From Tetrahymena elliotti 4EA (taxonomy: Eukaryota; Ciliophora; Oligohymenophorea; Hymenostomatida; Tetrahymenidae): a stretch of DNA of 64,000 nt. Below the pieces are notes generated by a model, which searched no databases, was not told the DNA's origin, and saw nothing but the letters and a program-made list of their open reading frames with translations. Positions within the stretch are counted from its first letter, which is position 1. Every line of letters begins with the position of its first letter. The translations under genes were made by a program, and so were the position numbers. Positions 60,979-64,000 of this stretch are shown here, piece after piece. The stretch lies in the NCBI GenBank assembly GCA_000231825.2, contig JH720314.1, positions 372,001 to 436,000 on the forward strand, read 5' to 3'.

Positions 60979-63900
60979 TCAATTGCTTGCAATCATCTCT
61001 TGCACAATTTTCTTTTTAGATTAATTTATTCCATCAAAAATTTGATTTCCAATAATTTGATTAACATAGATAACAAGCTATTTACAGATAGGTCTTAGTT
61101 CAGGTTTATTTTCATCAAGTAATTTATTTATTACTGATGTTATTTGTTTTGTAAAAAGAGGTCCTTTCTTTTCATATAACACTTATCCTTAATCTTTAAG
61201 AATATTTTTAAAAAAGAGTTAAAAAAAAATTCAAAATTTAATGAATTTACCTATCAATGTCTTTATAATTAATTGCTTTGCCTTTATAGGTGCAAATGAA
61301 GCCCCATTACAGAGCTACTAGAAAAGCAGGCTGCTATCAATTAAATCTGTAATCTTTGTATATATTTACTCTCCTAATATTTTATTACTGCTCTAAGTTG
61401 ATCCAATAGCTTAGCATACAGAGTTAAATACAATAGGGAGATTTCCTTCAATTCCATTCTATTTAAAAATGAATTTTAAATTTATAGCAAACCTTTTAAT
61501 TAAAATATTTACCTTTAATTGCATAACAACACTTTAGAAAGATGTCAAGGCTTAGTTGCTGACCTTAGTATTTGAATCATTTAATAAATTCATAAAATTG
61601 TCAAAATATTTATTTGAATATTTAGATTTAGCCAACTAGTCTGGATAGTTCTAAGCCAAGTCAGTTAATTTAGAAACTCCTTCAATTCTTTATTTCCAAT
61701 CTAATATTTTTTATAATTTAATAATTTAAAATATTCAATATTTAAGTTATTTCTATTTTTATTTTTACCTTAGCTTTCACAAAGAGTAAAATATTAAGGA
61801 ATATTTTCAAATTCTTGAGGTTCTTTTATTCTAATGCTTTGTGTTTGTTTTCCGGTTAACACTTTTATAGTTCCCATAGAAGACATTTTTTATTCTTCAA
61901 CTTCAGATGTTTATTACACATCATTCTAAATATTTGATTAAGATTGTAATCCTTTTTAGGGTACATTTTATGTACTTGATAATTAACCTGAAGTACCCAT
62001 AATTTAAGTGTTGTTTGCTGATACTGCTAAACTAGAAGTATTTTTATCATTAATTTTTACAGACTTATTTTGAGTACTTCCCGTAATGTAAAGCTACTCA
62101 GGGTTTTTATATTCTTTTTCTATAAATTATTTTATTTTTTAATATTATTAGTCTGATAATACTTTGACTAAGATTTTATCTATTTCTTGTTTATTTGGAG
62201 AATTAAAGTTTAGCATCATGCTGAAAGTTTTCTTTGCATAAGTTCTTACTTCTAAAGCACTATCCATAGCATACAGGCTTAAGATATAAATAAGTTTTTC
62301 AACTTCTTTCATTTATAAGATTTTATTTGAGAATTTTTCGACTAATGTATTTATCATTAGAGCAATATTTATCTTAAAACTTATAGCTTTGTGTTAGTAT
62401 TTGCTGGCGATAATGGAAATTATTTTATATTCTGAGCAGTTTTAACTGACAGTAATCAATGCGTTTTTGACTTCTTCAAGGATAAAAGAATTTGAGTCTA
62501 ACCCTTTTTTAAGTAACTTAGTCACAATAGACTCACTTTCAGCATCGAGAGTTCTCTTTAACTTTTCAGATAATTCTGTTAATGTTATCATAGCATTTTT
62601 AGCCAAACTACTTCTAAGATTTTCAACAAGCTTTAAAACCTTTTAATAAAGAAAAATTTAAATAACCTACTTCGATGAATAAACTTTTGTTAATTACTTC
62701 AGTCATTACATTATGGAGTGTATTTTAGTTTTATAATATTTCAGAGTGATGTTAATTGATTCTTCTTAAATTGTTTAGCCCTTCAAATTATCTCGACCAG
62801 TCATCTATTTTTAAATCAGCATTAACATGCTTTAATGTTTATTCAGGATTTTGTAAAGGTTCAAGTTCTTATTTTGTTAAATAAGATTGCTTTTATGCAT
62901 CAAAAGCACTATATTTTTAGCTAGGCTATTGAGTTAATTAAGGCTCAGTTGGTGTAATTGATTTACTAATAGACTTTAAAATAAAGAAATTAAAAAAATA
63001 AAATTTGATAAAATATTTCTTACTTTCTTTTTTAGATTCCTTAAATTTGGTTTTAAAATTTTCTTATCTTCCTCTTCATCGTTTTCCTTCAATTAAAATA
63101 TTTTAGCGAACATGAATTTTTTAATGAAAATTTACTTGTATTTCATCTTTATTTGAAATTGATCCTGAGTTTCTCTTGTGTTTTCTAGCTAAATTCTTTG
63201 TTAATTATTTTGTTGAAATAGAGTTTGGAGAATTTTCATTTGGGTCTTCGCTTATTGCTGGGGGATTTTTGAACATGTATTCTCTTGATTCGATTACAAG
63301 ATTATTGCTATTTAGATCTGAATTAGATGTTTGTGATTGCTAAATTTAATTAACACCTTAATTTTCATTATTTCCACTAGAAGATGCATTTTAGTTAATA
63401 TCACTTTGAACTCTTTTAGACTTTTTAATGAGATATGGCTTGTACTGATAAGAGCTAGAAGTCTTATCTTCTTATTCCTCTTAAATATTACTAATACTGT
63501 TAATGTTTCCTTTGTAAAGGTTGAGAGGAGGATTGAATTCTTTATTCTTAAGTGCAACTTTACCTTAAGGATTAATGTTAGGTTTCGAAGCATTTTGAAC
63601 TTAATTACTTGAGTTATTCTAATTGGTTTCCTTAATTTACTTATCAAAAGTACTCATACTAAACTCATCAAGATTCTTTTAGGTAGAATAATTTAAAATT
63701 ATATCTGGGTTTTCGAATTGGTTAAAGTTTTATTTATTTTCTTTTCCTGAAGAATTAATTTTATTCTTAATCTATTCTTGATTTTAATTTTTCTACTTTG
63801 TTTAAGTAGAATCATCTTCGTAATCATTTTTAACTTCTTTTTATTTTTCTATTTTACTACTAAATTTATTCTATTTCTCCTCTTGTTATTATGAGCTATC

Positions 63901-64000
63901 ACTGTCATTTGACTTGCTTTCCACTTCCTCCTTATCTTCATCTTATTATTGACTGTCATTATTTTCTTCACTTTCAGATTCATCTTCATTTTCTTCTTTT
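60979..64000 (-). CDS. TOG/HEAT-array protein (crescerin/TOGARAM or CLASP-like), 5' end outside window
   Basis: Seven exons are visible: >64000-63136, 63086-63024, 62973-62671, 62639-61769, 61700-61513, 61458-61251, 61193-60979. The frame stays open to the right edge, so the N-terminus is missing. The visible N-terminal part is strongly acidic, then Ser/Asn/Gln-rich. Two HEAT-type TOG domains follow. The first begins IDDWSRQFEGLNNLRRINQH and runs through SSLAKNAMITLTELSEKLKR and KLLKKGLDSNSFILEEVKNA. The second, after a ~100-residue linker, begins DWKQRIEGVSKLTDLAQNYP and runs through KVSNQALTSFQSVVMQLK. TOG domains bind tubulin dimers at microtubule ends. The W..R..G...L opening and K..NA...L pattern fit the crescerin/TOGARAM group that regulates ciliary microtubules, a good fit for a ciliate. 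One intron (62640-62670) is only 31 nt; without it the frame hits TGA. Confidence 0.85.

Noticed and set aside
63312..63647. Long minus-strand standard-code frame (111 codons) and its plus-strand partner
   Set aside because: The frame joined to the TOG domains by valid introns is a different one; these are shadows caused by composition.

Overview
This window is ciliate macronuclear DNA, most likely Tetrahymena or a close oligohymenophorean relative. TAA and TAG run in frame through every long coding region and translate as glutamine inside recognisable conserved proteins, and only TGA acts as stop. Introns are AT-rich GT..AG, mostly 49-200 nt, with extremes of 31 and 440 nt. Intergenic DNA is very AT-rich, and many proteins carry long Q/N/S-rich tracts. 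A run of exactly 100 N (9476-9575) marks a draft scaffold join. Reading with the ciliate code and splicing by hand gives 21 protein genes, two of them cut by the window edges. I saw no rRNA, tRNA, CRISPR or transposon.

Layout. 1-497: the start of a Q/S/N-rich protein (minus). 1468-2982: a two-FHA protein (minus). 4815-6960: a leucine-rich-repeat gene built of seven identical-length 90-nt exons (plus). 8508-9035: a small Cys-rich, polyQ-tailed protein (plus). 10118-11530: an FHA-FHA-RING protein (minus). 12001-18001: a 1,897-residue coiled-coil/EF-hand protein (minus). 18589-19608: a Tubby-like protein (minus). 20040-21614: an acetyl-CoA transporter (SLC33A1/AT-1) (plus). 22432-23820: a second FHA-like/RING paralogue (minus). 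24058-26238: GPI mannosyltransferase PIG-B (minus, 8 exons). 27591-30505: a STE11/MAPKKK-type kinase (plus). 31525-33239: a serine hydroxymethyltransferase-like protein with altered catalytic residues (plus). 34078-37377: a RING+PHD protein of PHRF1 type (minus). 38588-41238: the APC/C activator Cdh1/Fizzy-related (minus). 42696-45941: a TMEM63/OSCA/CSC1 channel-family protein (minus, about 11 exons). 47902-48615 and 49467-50579: two lineage-specific Q/N/S-rich proteins (minus). 52222-56332: an FCP1/SCP-type phosphatase with a giant N-terminal extension (plus, 10 exons). 56788-58266: a secreted LamG-fold protein (plus). 58633-59783: a tail-anchored Use1-like SNARE (plus). 60979 to beyond 64000: a TOG/HEAT-array protein (minus).

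These are ordinary single eukaryotic genes, not operons. The closest thing to a local system is a family of three minus-strand genes (1468, 10118, 22432) that share paired FHA or FHA-derived domains. Two of them end in a RING-type finger with identical Cys/His spacing, and the two outer genes begin with a SAM-like helical region. This suggests local duplication and divergence of a phospho-reader/ubiquitin-ligase family. Several intergenic and intronic tandem duplications (47-bp, about 70-bp, about 115-bp and about 245-bp units) are listed separately.
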